The translations under genes were made by a program, and so were the position numbers. Below, piece by piece: positions 1-12,340 of a DNA stretch of 64,000 bases (position 1 is its first letter; each line of letters starts with the position of its first letter). The notes below the pieces were generated by a model, which made no database searches, was not told the DNA's origin, and was given only the letters and a program-made list of their open reading frames with translations. This stretch comes from Ignelater luminosus (taxonomy: Eukaryota > Arthropoda > Insecta > Coleoptera > Elateridae). The DNA lies in contig VTPC01008778.1 in NCBI GenBank assembly GCA_011009095.1, positions 35,982 to 99,981 on the forward strand, in the 5' to 3' direction.

Positions 1-52
1 TTCACTCATTCTGCTGATATTTCCAAACCATATAAGTTGGTTTGAAACTATT

Positions 53-54
<2 letters not shown>

Positions 55-93
<39 letters not shown>
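55..93. repeat. (TC)n microsatellite
   Basis: An uninterrupted TC dinucleotide run of about 19 units. It is a simple repeat with no associated coding sequence. Confidence 0.97.
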
Positions 94-96
<3 letters not shown>

Positions 97-2303
97 CTTA
101 ACTAACAAGAATTCTAATGATAAGGTTTTCTTGAAAGTCATCTGATAGTAAACAAAAAGGAATAGAAGCAGCTACTTACTTGGGTGCTGAAAAGTTTCTT
201 GGATAACTCTCAATAACGTTCTGGGACTATTTTCATCTTTCCTTTTGCAGTTAACAGAAAAAATGAATTTTTTTTAAGAGATAATCTATTAGATCTGTAT
301 TTTGATTTTATACATGGTAACTGTCTGTGTTTTCGCAAAGGTAGTCTAATTCTATCGCGCATTTTGCCTGCGAAAACCTTTGGTTTCTTTTGATTTGGTT
401 AACTTACAATTCGAGAGTAGAAGTTTTTTTTATTTAAAAAAGGTCTGTAACAATTTGTATTTTAGTTATACAAGTTATAGAAAAAGAGAAGTACCGAATA
501 AACAAATGTAAACCCTCTTTACTTATTCTCTTTAACATTATGTAAAATCATCACAAACACTTTGCTTGCGTAAGAATAAATAATAGCATGGTTTTAACGT
601 TCATGAATTGCTGTGTACAGCGTACTGTATTTAATCTATAATGACTGTCATACACGATATTTCCTACAAAGGAAATGTAATTAAACTTTATAGATTAAAG
701 GCACTGTTTTCATCATAGTGCAATTTAAGTCAATACACGATTTATTTATCTTTGTTTATTAAACGTAACCAGTAGCCATTATCTGAACTAAATTGAATTT
801 AATAAACATGGTTGAGAGGCAGCAAACCTAGTAGAGAAAAAAATTTAAAAATATTTTAGTGGCTTTTAGAAGTATCCTGGAAAACCACGCAAATATCAAA
901 TATTCGATGAAATATTCTCTTTTCATATTTTACACTTTTAATAACATACACATCATCCCGGCAAAACTTCACATCGTTAGTTCTACATTATTGGTTACTG
1001 ATTAATTGTTTTTTAAAACGATCTAATTAATTAAGCGTTACGCTCGCCTGAAATATGTGCTATTTTATGTTTATATTTCGATATTTAACGTCTCGGTTCG
1101 TTTAATTACAAATTATAGCTTTGCCAAAAACTAGATTGATTTTTATACCTTAAGACAGTTTTGTCATTTGTCTTAATTTAAACCCAGGTTGTTTTTTGCT
1201 TCTAATTTAACAATCGCTAATAATTATTACCTGGTCGGTTTTCATTTTTATTTATTTATATTTTTCTTTTTTAGCAACCCGTTCCTATAATAGGTATAAA
1301 TTGCAAAACTTTTTATTTCACAAAATATAAGAGCTCGTTTTTTAAAGTTTCAGGCTTTATCGGAAATAAAACATTATTTGGGTCGGTTTCAAGGTTTTTC
1401 CTTTGATTCACAATTTTTTTTTGTTCTGCGTTTTTATTTATAATATAAGAAGTCTATATCTAGCAATTACGAATTTGGTCTACTATTATGAGAATAAAAC
1501 TAGCAATTTGTAGAAAAGGACAGAGTTAATTTTCAGGGACGGTTTTGTTTACAATTTTTTCTTCATTCTCGGTGGAGATGATTGCAAAGATAAAAATGTT
1601 GCAAGCAGACAATTACAATAATTTTAAAATTTGTACATATGTTTGCGCTCTTAAAAAAACTTGTTACTTACGTAAATGTAGTTATTTAGTCCAAGATATC
1701 TGTAAATCAGAAAATAGCTTTCGGGATCACTTGTGTTTTAAGAAAGCAATACTTCAATTTTATAATAGTAGACTTGATGGAAACTTTAATTTGTAATTTA
1801 CTATCTCGTGCATACAGCTATCAGACAATTAATCTAGCTTCTAGAATATCTGTTTGTTCATTTTCCTGTTTTTCGTTGATGATACGAAACGTATCTGTCA
1901 TAGAGTCCATTTGGTCTTGATCAAATTAATTAGTGATCTACAGATCACAAATGATCATCGACAATTTCTTCTAACGGGTCCGTTTGATATACCACGTTCA
2001 AGCAGTTTGAATTTTCAAGAACAATCAGTAGCACAGTTTACTAAGTATACTAATTATTTCATTCATAACTCTGGCACTATGACTGAGACCTTATAGTCAT
2101 AGTTTGAATATAATAAATAGTCGATTTTTTGTCAAACCCGCCATCAATTAATACTGCGAACGGCAACAATTATTTAGGGCAATAAATCTAAATTGCATGT
2201 ATGATCATGGATACAGAGGCGTTAGGAAACCAAGATTTTAATTGCTAAATCGATATTTTACCAAGAGATAGTGCAGGGTTGCGTAGACCCAGATCTCGTA
2301 AAA
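94..2303. other. AT-rich non-coding stretch
   Basis: I see no supportable gene here. The longest open frames are short, start at arbitrary positions and have no recognisable motif. The sequence is A+T-rich with many T and A runs and no terminal inverted repeats that I could pair. Confidence 0.6.
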
Positions 2304-2597
2304 ATGGAGACTGCGAATTGTTCCAAACCTTCTAATTCAGAAACATCTGGACCGGCTTTACTCATTTGGCTTCAAAGATTCCGTTCGTAAAGAATTGAAA
2401 AAGAAATTATTAGTCTGGAAGATCAGATATTTGCGTATATGAAAAACGAAGATAAATATTGTATTGAGAAAGTACTTTATTTACTAAAAATGATTAAGGA
2501 GAAGCAATCAGACAAGCAATCTTTTGTTGGGTTTGCAAAATTCTGTATATTGGAGAGGAGAGTTCGAAACTTGACTATAGTCATTAGATACAGTTAA
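2304..2597 (+). pseudogene. Unrecognised 97-codon frame with one stop
   Basis: A frame runs from an ATG at 2304 to a TAA at 2595-2597 with a single internal TAA at codon 29. In DNA this AT-rich, 97 codons with only one stop is unusual, and the composition is protein-like: a Ser/Pro/Thr-rich start, then a Lys/Glu-rich stretch that could form helices. I do not recognise the product. The right end of a hAT-type transposon seems to lie nearby at about 2873-2887, so this may be debris of a transposon gene; a chance frame is the main alternative. No splice sites or promoter were identified. Confidence 0.25.
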
Positions 2598-2829
2598 CAA
2601 AAGGCTGCAGTGTTCTTTATATTTTCAGCAACCAACAGAAGATTAGTTGAACTAAAATGTGTGCAATCAATCTTTCCTTGATCTTTGCTGGATCTTTGTA
2701 CCTATAGATTGGAAATTCAATGGAAAAACATTTGAATAATAAATCAAAGACTATAGTATTGCAGACGTTGCTTTTTGTGTTTGGTTCATTGTTTTGCAAT
2801 GATTTCATGTACTGATTCTTGGCGGTCCA

Positions 2830-2887
2830 CAGAAAATAAATAATTTTTGGTGCTGGTGCGTCATTTACAAAAGATTGAGAAACACTG
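2830..2887. mobile_element. Possible hAT terminal fragment
   Basis: Read on the minus strand, the segment ending at 2887 begins CAGTGTTTCTCAATC, resembling the widespread hAT terminus of the type CAGTGGTTCTCAA. A loosely similar CAGTGTTCT lies near 2606, but the flanking 8-mers do not match, so no complete element or target duplication can be shown. Confidence 0.25.
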
Positions 2888-3693
2888 CTCTATAGAAAGT
2901 TATATTTTAAATTTAAAACAGTTGTCTGCAAGGAAAAATGCCTTCTAAATATGTATCTTACTGTAATCAATTCAAAGATTTAGTTTCAGTAAAAATAGTG
3001 TCCATGCAGAGTTTCCCGAAAATTTCTTATCCAAAGAATTGCAAAAAGTAACGTTTCTCAATATCTTGCGCGTTGCAAAGCTGTTTAAGGAATCCATCAT
3101 ACAGGAATGGTCTTTATAATGCCTTTTCCAGCATGTGTGGTGTTTTGGGAGGAAATATAAAGACATCGAGAAGGAAAATACACTGTAGGTCTGATACAAA
3201 AAAAGAAAGAACAAAACGCATAGAACGGTAAAGCCTTCCAGTATCGAAACTGCTTTTGATTTCTCATCCACAGGATTAACGAATGAGTTCACTTATTGAC
3301 TATAGTGCTTCTTCCCGTTAGTACACAAGCTTACTCAATCACTTTGTTGGTAATCTGTCTGTGTTCCATTATTCTCGATAAGAAACTTCTTGGGTTACAA
3401 TAAAAAATAATAAAATTATTGATGAAGAGTAAAATGAAGAAAGGACGTAGGTACAGGTAGGGAAAATGTATCGAAAAACTTGTCTTTGTCGATTTTTATT
3501 TCCAAAATTGAAAGTATGATTCAAGCTTGCGTTCTATTAAATACTCAAGGATGTCAGTTGTTCGTCATCTTATTTGATTGATTGATGACAGACTTCTTTT
3601 TAATAAATAAATTGTTATTTTAACAGGGTAGCTGTTTACTATTATTTTGCATTTTGTTTTAAAATGCTATGACAATTTTACGGCGGTATCGAC

Positions 3694-3695
<2 letters not shown>

Positions 3696-3734
<39 letters not shown>
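3696..3734. repeat. (ATC)n microsatellite, RTE 3' tail
   Basis: Thirteen uninterrupted ATC units. They directly abut the decayed C-terminal coding end of the minus-strand RTE element, so this is the 3' simple-repeat tail made at insertion and not an independent microsatellite. Confidence 0.93.
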
Positions 3735-3749
3735 TCTCAGCCGTTCGCG

Positions 3750-5560
3750 TCTACTGCTGGACATAGGCCTCCTCCATACCTTCCTGTCTTGAGCACTATT
3801 CATTCAGTTACTCACCACTCTCTTTATATCGTCACTTCACCTGGTGAGTGATCTACCTCTGCTTCTTTTGTCTTCTCTGAGTCTCCATGTTGTTAATCTT
3901 CTAGTCCACCTGTTGTCAGTCATTTGGGCTATGTGACCCGCTCACCTCTATCTGGTCTGTGTTATCCGTTCTATGATATCAGTTACTCTCCTTCTCTGTC
4001 TTATGTCTGTATTTGGTATTCTGTCTCGTCCACTAATTCCCAGCATTGCCCTTTCTATTCCTCTCGGTGCCACTCTTAATTTGTTCGTTGAGCATTTACT
4101 CAGGGTCAACGTTTCGGCGCCATATGTCATTACTGGTAGTATGCATTGTTCGTATAATTTTATCTTAAAACATACAGGTGTCTCGTAGTTTTCCGAAAGC
4201 TGCCCACCCCAAACCTATGCGACGATAGATCTCGCACGTTTGGTTGTTCTTGCCAACTTTTATTTCGTGCCCTACGTACTTGTATTCATGTGTTTGTTCT
4301 ACTTCTTCTCCACCGACGCGCATATTGTCACTCGCTACAGGTTGGTCATGAGCTTGGTGTTTTGAAAATTGATGCTTAAACCAACGTTTTACGTTGCTGC
4401 CTCTAATTCTGCTAGCATTTGTTGTGCATCACCCAAGTTGTCAGCAGTCAGAACGATATCGTCGGCGAAGCGGAGATGACTCAGATATTCGCCAAGATTT
4501 ATGCCCCTGTTATTCCAAGCTAAGCTTTTAAAAGCATATTCTAGGACTACCGTAAAATGTTGGGGGGATATAGTATCGCCTTGTCTAAGACTTTTCTATT
4601 AAGGTCGTGATTTGTCCTTTATCCGTTTCTAAATCCGGCCTGCTCACGGGGTTGATAAAAGCCTAATTTACGCTTCAGTCGTTTGGTTATGACCTTGGTG
4701 AATAGTTTATATAGATGAGAGAGCAAACTAATTGGCCTATACTTTTCTAAATCAGATATATCACTTTTTTTGTGAATAAGAATTGTTATTGCATTGTTCC
4801 ATTTACTCGGAATTTTACTATTTTCCAGGCCTAAGTTAAACAGAGAGAGTATTTCTTGTAGCAATCTTCTGCCTCCTATCTTGACAGCTTTTTTCAAAAT
4901 TTGATCTTCCCCTGGGGCTTTGTTGTTTTTGATCTCCTTCAGAGCACTTCTTACTTCTTCGATAGTTATATTTGGCAGATCTTCGGAACCTTGATTTAGT
5001 ACTTTATTGTTTCTAGCCTGTGGCGTAGCGTACAGTTCTTTATAAAATTGTTTTGTTATTTCTAGTAATCTGCGCCTCTCGGTTGTTTCATTGCCGTTTT
5101 TATCCTTTTTGAAAATCTCTGTCAGTTGTTTTCTCATAACTTTCATATTTTTGTTTTTCTCAATTGTTTGTTGAACTCGCTGTAGGTCTTTGCGTATCTG
5201 TTTTGAAATTTCTTTGTTAAGGTTTCTAATTTCTTCTAAGTTACTATTATGTGCTTCTCGTTTTAGTCTTTCTCTTTTCATCAATTCTTTGGTGTTTCTA
5301 CTCAGTTTGTCTTTCCTCGAAGTTTATTGCAGTATTTTTTTTGAATTTAGTACTACTTTGGTAATAGTGTTGTTTAGTGTTTCGACGTCAGATGAGGTTT
5401 GGAGGTTTAGAGCGGAAGTAACAGATTTATCGTATTCTGAGGTGTTTTCCGGCATTTGCCATATTCTTGATTTTACTCGACGTATCAGTTTTGTTTTTTC
5501 GTTTTCGTCGACGACTAGTGCTCGGATATCAAATCTTATAAGAGTTTACCCTGTCGATAG
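3750..5560 (-). pseudogene. Broken RTE polyprotein (RT domain)
   Basis: Reading from 5560 downward: a charged coiled linker (5284-5000); the RTE hallmark NNKAPGEDQI near 4910; the block YRPISLLSHLYKLFTKV near 4700; then QAGFRNG, where a stop falls at 4619-4621. After LIEKS the sequence jumps directly to LRQGDTIS, so the segment that normally carries RT motif A (first catalytic aspartate) is deleted. The catalytic box survives as FADD in RFADDIVL at 4451-4474. The C-terminal part (4130-3948, TYGAETLTL to GISGRDRIPNTDI) continues as GHIAQMTDNRWTRR and runs into the ATC tail. Several frameshifts and stops confirm it is dead. Family assignment comes from these motifs, known from insect RTE elements. 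Confidence 0.85.
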
Positions 5561-5575
5561 TCGATGCCAGCGGTA

Positions 5576-6900
5576 TCAGTAGATAGCTGAGTTCAGGTGA
5601 CTTCAGTGAAGAAAACAGTGCTCCATATGTCTTCTGCAAGGCGGAAGTACTGTTAGGTTTCTTAAGCTTAATATGCAAAAATAAAAGTCCCCAGTGCAAA
5701 TTAAATTTGTGGTTTATTTAGCAAAACTAAGCAATAAAAGTTCAATAAACAGATAGTCTACAACTGAGCTATACTAGATTTTAGCCCTTTCACCAAACTA
5801 GCAACTTCCAAACCAAGCGGGAGCAGTATTTTAGATAGGTTTAGGCAATAGCAAAATACGATAACGGTAACGGTTGCTCTGTTTATGTTTTATTATTAAT
5901 AAGGAAAGAAGCGTCATGATGTTTCATTCGTACGTTGGGAGAGCGCCACTTTTAGGAATTCGGAAGCTTCTTTTCAGAGAAGGAGAATACCAGGAAGGGT
6001 AAAGTAAGGATAGGATAAGAGTCTACACAAAAAAGGTTTTGAAGGAATCTAAATCTGTAGACAGAAGGTACTTAGCAGGCCCAAGGCAACTACAGAAATG
6101 TTAAATGTAGAGGAATGATTACGTATTGTAGGGTTTATAAGTGAAAAGCTCGGAAATTATAACGTAAGCTGTTGAGTTGTGGTAGAGTGAATAATCCGAA
6201 GGCATAGCACGCAAATACTTGTATCTGCTGTTGTATGTTTTTAGTATACAGGGTTTAGGGGTATAACCGGCCATATTGCTGTGGCTGATAGAATAAGCAA
6301 AAATAAGCAAGCCGTTGATCTGAAATATGGATCCTGCACTCAACCATTTTCGAGAAAAAGAACGTCGAAGTTTCTGTATTTCTGTAGCGTAATGGAGTTG
6401 GATAAATTCTATGACTCTTTCCAAAAATGAAAATTATTTTTAATGAATTGTTGGAAATCACAGAACCCAATTTTACAATTTATTCTTGAATATGGTGAAT
6501 AAGTTATAACATACACAGGTAATATGTGGCAACAAACACAAATTAGCTCTAGTTTTAGTCATACTTTGTTGTCAAGCTGCAGGGACCTTTCTTGTATCTT
6601 ATATCAAGAACTGTTGCGTTTAGGACATAAGTCGTATAACAACTTTTGCTTATCTTGTATCGCTGTATCATCCCTAGTATGATGAACGAGCAACCAGGCT
6701 CCGAGTATTAATGTCGTTGAGCATCGCAAAATTGAAATTTCTCAGAGACTGTCGAATTGATACGAAGCATATCACATTTTCCGAATCAAAGAAAGAAAAT
6801 GGAGAAGCAACAGTGAAAGCAAAAGCTCGATTTCTGCGGGTCACTGTTCCTTGAAATAATGCAGATAATGCTATGTACTACTGTGAACTAATGATTAGCT
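5576..6900. other. Non-coding stretch
   Basis: No gene recognised. A sequence at 6247-6275 starts like a mariner-type terminus (ACAGGGTTTAGGGG), but no matching opposite terminus could be paired, so it is left as a possible repeat fragment. Confidence 0.5.
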
Positions 6901-6914
6901 TATCGGTTCAAAAG

Positions 6915-6972
6915 TCGTGGCATTCCAATTCGTAGTGTTTTGCTTCTGCACGATAACACATGCAGAAAGATG
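6915..6972 (+). pseudogene. Fragment of mariner-type transposase (second catalytic Asp region)
   Basis: A short plus-strand stretch reads RSVLLLHDNTCR, matching the block of mariner transposases usually seen as VLLHDNARPH, where the aspartate at 6952-6954 would be the second catalytic residue. Upstream codons are loosely compatible with the segment that precedes this block. Downstream the frame breaks and the third catalytic motif is not convincingly visible. This is one motif only, so a chance match is possible. Confidence 0.35.
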
Positions 6973-7951
6973 ACCAACGTGCATTTGTAAATTACTGGAT
7001 CAAATAAAGAGTTTTGAGAAAATCTTGTCTTATATTTTTACAGTCCCTCCTATTTTATGGTTCTATAATTCTTGAAGAATTGTGCAAATTCTGACCAAGG
7101 CTCAATCTTCTTCATATCCCCTTTTCTCTAGAAGATTTTCTCAACGTTTTGCGTGATTTCCTACTCACTCTTTTTATAGGAGAATTAGATGATTCTATAA
7201 CTAAATCTACCAATATCTTTTCCCCATTGCAGCTACCGAATGTTTTTTGTGGAAAACAACAAAAGCTCTTTTAACAGCAGCAACTGCAATAGAATGATGT
7301 TTCATTCTTATCTAACTTGATATACACTTAAAAACCAAGGATATGCCTTAGAGAAAATACTAATTAATAGTGAAGCAAAGAGATGCAATCCTTTTGTACA
7401 ACTCTGATACCATTGAAGATACCCGGGGATTTAACAATGACAAAGCAATAAAGTAGAATATCATGTATGATATCTAAAGATCGGATATTAGGTGAGGTTT
7501 TACGTGATAGGAAACTATTAATTATCAAACATCAAGATTTTGTGTTCGTCTTGATTGATTCTTTGCATCCTATCAACTAGAATTCCACCTAAAATCTGAA
7601 GAATAATGATAAGGCTGTGTAGAGTTATTTACTCTAAATAGGTTTCACGGTTTTACCGATAGCGTTACCACTGAGTGTCACTTAGAAAACCCTAGAAACT
7701 CAACTGTAAACAGAATTGTTATTGGAGCATTGAACAATTTGTTATGCTGACTGTGTTAGAACTATATGATGAAGAGGTTGGTTTTTGACACTGAGTTTGG
7801 TTTATTTTATTATTGTTGATGTTATACCTTTCCATCTATTTCTGTTTTGCAAGATTGAAAGGTATCTCTAGAATTTCTAGACTAGAAATTTCTTCATGTT
7901 TGGAATACAAAAGTAAAACAAATAATAATCTGAGCTTTTCTTTTGTTGCAG

Positions 7952-7987
7952 GAATCATCACCAACTTTGACGCTTATATCGTCAAAG
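7952..7987 (+). other. Candidate 36-nt internal microexon
   Basis: A pyrimidine-rich tract ending TTTTCTTTTGTTGCAG is followed by 36 bases ending AAAG and then GTAAGC, an almost ideal 3' splice site, short exon and 5' splice site on the plus strand. Length 36 is a multiple of three, so the exon could be included or skipped without changing frame. Two frames are open: one gives ESSPTLTLISSK, the other IITNFDAYIVK between split codons; the third has a stop. The 36 bases are less A+T-rich than their surroundings. I do not recognise the parent gene, and no other exon of it was identified. If real, the surrounding DNA is intronic to a plus-strand gene. The evidence is splice-signal quality only. 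Confidence 0.4.
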
Positions 7988-8279
7988 GTAAGCATAAATT
8001 ACATGATTAGGTCAATGTTGTATTTTCAAGTACTGTTCTAAATGTGCTTTTTAACATTTCTCTTTGCTATTTGCTCACTGTGTGCAAGAATTTAATAAAT
8101 TTATTATTCTTTTTCTTATTCGTAAAGAACTCATAAGTGAGTCTACTTTTAAATTTTTTTACATTCACGACAAGCTTTTAGATCATTTTTAGTATAAAAA
8201 CCCACAAAGCAGAACAAGCACTTAAAGAAAATTAAATACATTAATGTCAGAACTTATTAAAATTGCTCTTGTCATGTTT

Positions 8280-8800
8280 AACAACATTTGACTAGTAATA
8301 TGCATTCGATAGAGCCGTCAATCTGGCATGTATACCTAAATCCCGTCCCAATGGTACCCACAATGGTACCACGCTGAGAATTATGTACAAATAATTTCAA
8401 ACTTCATGTATTAATATTTTCGGACGTCGTCCAGTTCTAATACGCCTTTCACTTTTCATCATGCTTATCTTTGCGGTTACCTAGAAGAGATAGAAAAAAA
8501 TCCACGTGACCGTTTTTATTGAAAATCACTGTAACTAATTGTAAGTTCAAGGACACGATCTGTATTATCGGCCAAGTTTAAGCATGACTCGATCAATCAC
8601 TGAATGACCATCGTCCTCTAAAACTTTTTGTGGCCATGTGACACGCTAAATAAGCCATCATTGTCAAGCCGACTGTTTTAAGATGTTTACGGATAAATTA
8701 ACTCTTCAGTTCCACCTCAATTAATCGCGTCTGTCTGCCCTTGCACGTTTTTATTCCACTAGACGGTGTAGAATCGAATCGAGTAGTATTATAATACTAT
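8280..8800. other. Single-copy-looking non-coding DNA with a small direct repeat
   Basis: More complex and less A+T-rich than its neighbours. Two copies of CAATGGTACC lie at 8349-8358 and 8361-8370. No coding frame and no inverted repeats seen. It could hold regulatory DNA, but nothing specific supports that. Confidence 0.3.
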
Positions 8801-9170
8801 GAAACCACTTTAGCCAAATTACAACGTATCTCTATTAATTTTAAAAATTATACAAATAAATCATAATTGCTATTAGAATATTTTATATTCGAATTCTTCA
8901 CTAGACAGAAATTCGACTGTAAAAAGAAGACTAGCCAGAAATTTGATCTAAGACCGCTTAATGGGCCTCTAAATGGTTGTCTATGTAATTTTAATTTGCC
9001 TTCAACGCTGCCATACTTGCGAATTCATTTTAATCCCAAAAGAAATTTTCGTGTGGGTTTGCCGGTTTACATACAAGTTTTTTCTTTTCCTTTTTTACTT
9101 TTAAATAGTTAACTTTGATTTTATGGAGTTATGATGGTCATTAACGGAGTCAAAGACTTCTGATGTGAAT

Positions 9171-9193
9171 CTTCTTCTTCTTCTTCTTCTTCT
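9171..9193. repeat. (CTT)n microsatellite
   Basis: A short uninterrupted CTT/TTC run of about 7.5 units. No adjoining retrotransposon reading frame was recognised on either side. Confidence 0.9.
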
Positions 9194-11883
9194 GTTTGCC
9201 TTTAGGTTTTTGGAGTAGAACAATAATTAAGAATGATGTTGTTTTAAATATGAGCGTATAGAAGAAAAAAAATATGTAAAATTCTTGTTTATTCTGTTTT
9301 TCTTCCTAATTTGCTACCTGCTGGTGTTTATGTCTATTAACTAAAAATAATTTCTTGTTATGGAAAAATGATTATTTATGAAGAATAAACTTTGCTTGGG
9401 CATGGAGACTTGGCAATTAAAATTCTTAAATCTATTTGGAACGAGTAATTTTTTAGAAAACGTGTACAGAATTACTGTAGAAAAAAGCGATAGTAACAGT
9501 AGCGTGCGCTAAGGGAGATGGTAATCAAAATTCATTAATTTGTGGAATTATTTATTACATTTACACAGGGCCACCTTTTTCCGCTTCTAATCTCTTACTT
9601 TATTTTTCTAAAGCATTTTATTTTTTTATAAATTATACATATTTTCCCACAAAGTTATTTTTTCATTCTTCAAGAATTATATTTTGATCAATAATTTCAA
9701 CTGAGAGAATTGTTTTTAATTGTTACAAACGTAGTAAATTTTTATGTCCATGTAGAAATTTTTTGCGCCTTTTGAACAGTTCTTAATGTTGATCTTGAAA
9801 GTTTGGCAATCATGACATGGTGTTGCTGAGGTCAGTTTTGGTAATTCTCACCCTAATCCAGTTTTTTCGCAATTGCAAACTATTATTAGAACCTTGTTCG
9901 TGTCAACAAATAGTGTAGAAGTTGTCTATTTTGCTCTTGTATTGTGGACGAAGTTTATAAGTTTCTCGACTACTACCCTTTCAAAATCGACATTGGTTTA
10001 CATTGTGAAGCCCTACCTTCGGAATCTTTAGACAAATTGAGAAACAGAGCATTTTCATCTTGGAGCCCTTTGGGCAGTCACTGATAATCTCTAGATGATC
10101 AGGTACTTGAGCTTTTTAGGCTTTACTGGTTTATTAGTCTATTGAACAACCTCTCCTGCTCTTCCTTTGTATTATCTTCGAGAAACATTTTACTAACTGT
10201 AAATTCAAGTTCGCGTCTTTAAGTTACTGTGTACCATTAGCACACTTCTTAGGAAAATAAGTTTGCTTTTCTTCTTTTTTGAGTTCTTTTGCCTGCTTCC
10301 TTGAAGCGTCTTGCTAGTTACAGTTCGAAAAGTTCAAAAGTTTATATCGATGATACTCAGGCGTCCAAGGGCAATAATAAGTGAAATCAACTGTTTTTCT
10401 ATCTCATTCAAATTTATGTATTACTGTATAGCTAAAATTAAATTAATTCGAGTGAAGGAATAAGTGAATGACTCTGAACACACCAGTAATGGTTTCTAAT
10501 TCTCTTTTTCTTTCTGATTTGTTACAAATTTTTGTAGAGCTTGCTATTTAGTTTTTTCCGTGAAATAGATGATCAATAATCTTCCTACAGTTTCGAAAAT
10601 CTTCATGTCAGACTTCAAACACATCTCAATGAGATCTCCTATAGAGTACGAGACTCTTAATAGACTATATGTAGAGGGTATTCGAAGGTACTGTACGCTA
10701 GGGGTGGGCAAATTAAATTGTAAATTGCTCGGTTAGGTTTTTGCTCAAAACTTAGGTTTTGCTGATAAATATTTTCATATTACAAGCCAATTCGTCGCTA
10801 GAAAGCAAGTCTATCCATCCTTGAGCTACGCTGTATTTATTTTTCCTTGATGCCTAATAACTTTGAGATTATTACGTACTGTATATTTGATATAAAACAT
10901 AATTTGTCGGCAGATCAATTTATGTCTTTAAACTAGATTTTACAGCCGTGATAAGCTCAAGGCAACACCATCATTTGTAAATATAACTTAGATAATAATT
11001 CATGATTTACTCTTTAGCCTATCTGCCATAGTTGTTTTGCTTAAGTCTAACTATAAAATTTACCTTGATTTACAATCTTAAAAATTTTGCTTAAGAATAT
11101 TGCAAATTCCTTGTACTGATGCAAGCACGCTACTGAATACACATTTTCTTGATATAAGTAATGTCGAGTTTAAAACTCGAATGAAAATAGAGAGAACGAA
11201 GTAAAATATCAACATTAATCTATGCGATTGTATGCCATATTGACCGTCTGAATCAATAAAAAGATGAAAAGTGAGTTTCGAATCTGAAATTTCTTATTTC
11301 CTCTAATTAAAATTAATTGAGGGCAAAAATATAGGACCTAAGCCGTGGAGATTGGCAGTTACCGAAATACACTTCTAACACTGTAAATCACGTCACATCA
11401 TACAGTTAAATTTGAAATTGAAATTTTTATAAACTGTAGTTATGGATGTTGTCATCTAGAATTGAAGCTAACTCAAAAGTGACTCTTGAAAGTCAATTTG
11501 GACTCTTTTCTGCGACTCAGCTTTCTAAAACACCACTGAATCGTTCACTAGTGTCTCGGGTCTACAAATTCTTTGTGAGACTAACAAAGAAGGGTTGCAC
11601 ATAAAATGTTACTAATACGTTACCTAAGATTTAAAGGTTAGAAGAGAGCTAATCGAAGCCTGATATCATCAATCAACCTTTTGTAAATTGTTCTTCTGCA
11701 TAGGACTTTTACATAAAGTAGTTCAAGTATGAATGCGTCTTGTTGTCAGTGGTAACTGACGATGAAGGCTTGAAAGAAGCCATACAACAGTTAGAATTTC
11801 ACTATGATAAGTAAGTGCGGATTTTAGGCTTACAACATACGTCTTTGTTTGCAATTCTGTTTCTTTCTAAATACTTCTTTTTT
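9194..11883. other. AT-rich stretch without recognised genes
   Basis: No gene or complete repeat supported. A lone hAT-like terminus (TAGGGGTGGGCAAA) lies at 10699-10712 without a detectable partner end. Confidence 0.5.
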
Positions 11884-12340
11884 TACAAATGCCCGAAATG
11901 TTTCTATCGGCTTTGCTTGCGGAACATTGAGGGGGTTAAGATGAAAAGGAACAAATTAAAGACCAGTAAGTTTCACCCATTGTAACACTGTTTTAGCGTA
12001 GTATACCTTTGCCAAATCGGGCCAAAACACAACTTGAGAAATTAATTTTTTTTAGAAAGGGCAGTAACCTTTTCTTTATGCATTCTCCATTTATTGGGAG
12101 ACTTTTCTTTTGGCTTATATTTTAGTTTAGGTGGTACATTACCTTCCTTGGTAAAACTGAAGTACTTCTGTCCATACATATTCTCAGGATCGGCCATAAC
12201 GTAGATTTCATCGTAGATGACAATGACTTTCCTGCGAGATTTCCAGAAAGGTTTCTACAGCTGATTTTTGCTCGTTTTTTCTTGATCTCCTGTACAGTTT
12301 GGTGCAGATAAAAACTGACATCGGAAGACAACTTGTGAAT
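11884..12340 (-). pseudogene. Dead Tc1/mariner-superfamily transposase
   Basis: On the minus strand, frame-hopping translation follows the catalytic core of a Tc1/mariner (IS630) transposase. VIVIYDE at about 12215 corresponds to the first catalytic aspartate block; then MADPENMYGQKYFSF and NVPPKLKYKPKEKSP; a decayed second block around 12030-11970 (FGPIWQRYTT, where a DLASxHYA-like motif is expected); then FHLNPPNVPQ near 11950-11920, leading to the third motif in PIETF near 11905. At least three frame changes and several stops interrupt it. The N-terminal DNA-binding domain is not visible, and no terminal inverted repeats were found, so the element is partial. The subfamily cannot be fixed because the spacing of catalytic residues is disturbed by indels. 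Confidence 0.6.

Larger units (their letters stand above)
3696..5575 (-). mobile_element. RTE-clade non-LTR retrotransposon, 5' truncated, internally deleted
   Basis: The element runs from about 5575 (its 5' break) down to an ATC microsatellite that forms its 3' end, the usual tail of RTE elements. On the minus strand it encodes, in pieces, the linker between endonuclease and RT, part of the RT fingers and palm, and the C-terminal region. The endonuclease is missing because of 5' truncation, and about 70-80 residues of RT are missing internally. No target duplication was identified. The element is on the opposite strand to the RTE fragment at 40.7 kb and belongs to a different subfamily, judging by protein differences. 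Confidence 0.85.

Noticed and set aside
5190-5582. 130-codon plus-strand frame
   Set aside because: It is the antisense shadow of the minus-strand RTE linker region; the minus strand carries the recognisable motifs.
6119-6470. Overlapping minus-strand frames next to ACAGGGTTTAGGGG
   Set aside because: No transposase motif and no partner terminus; probably decayed repeat DNA.
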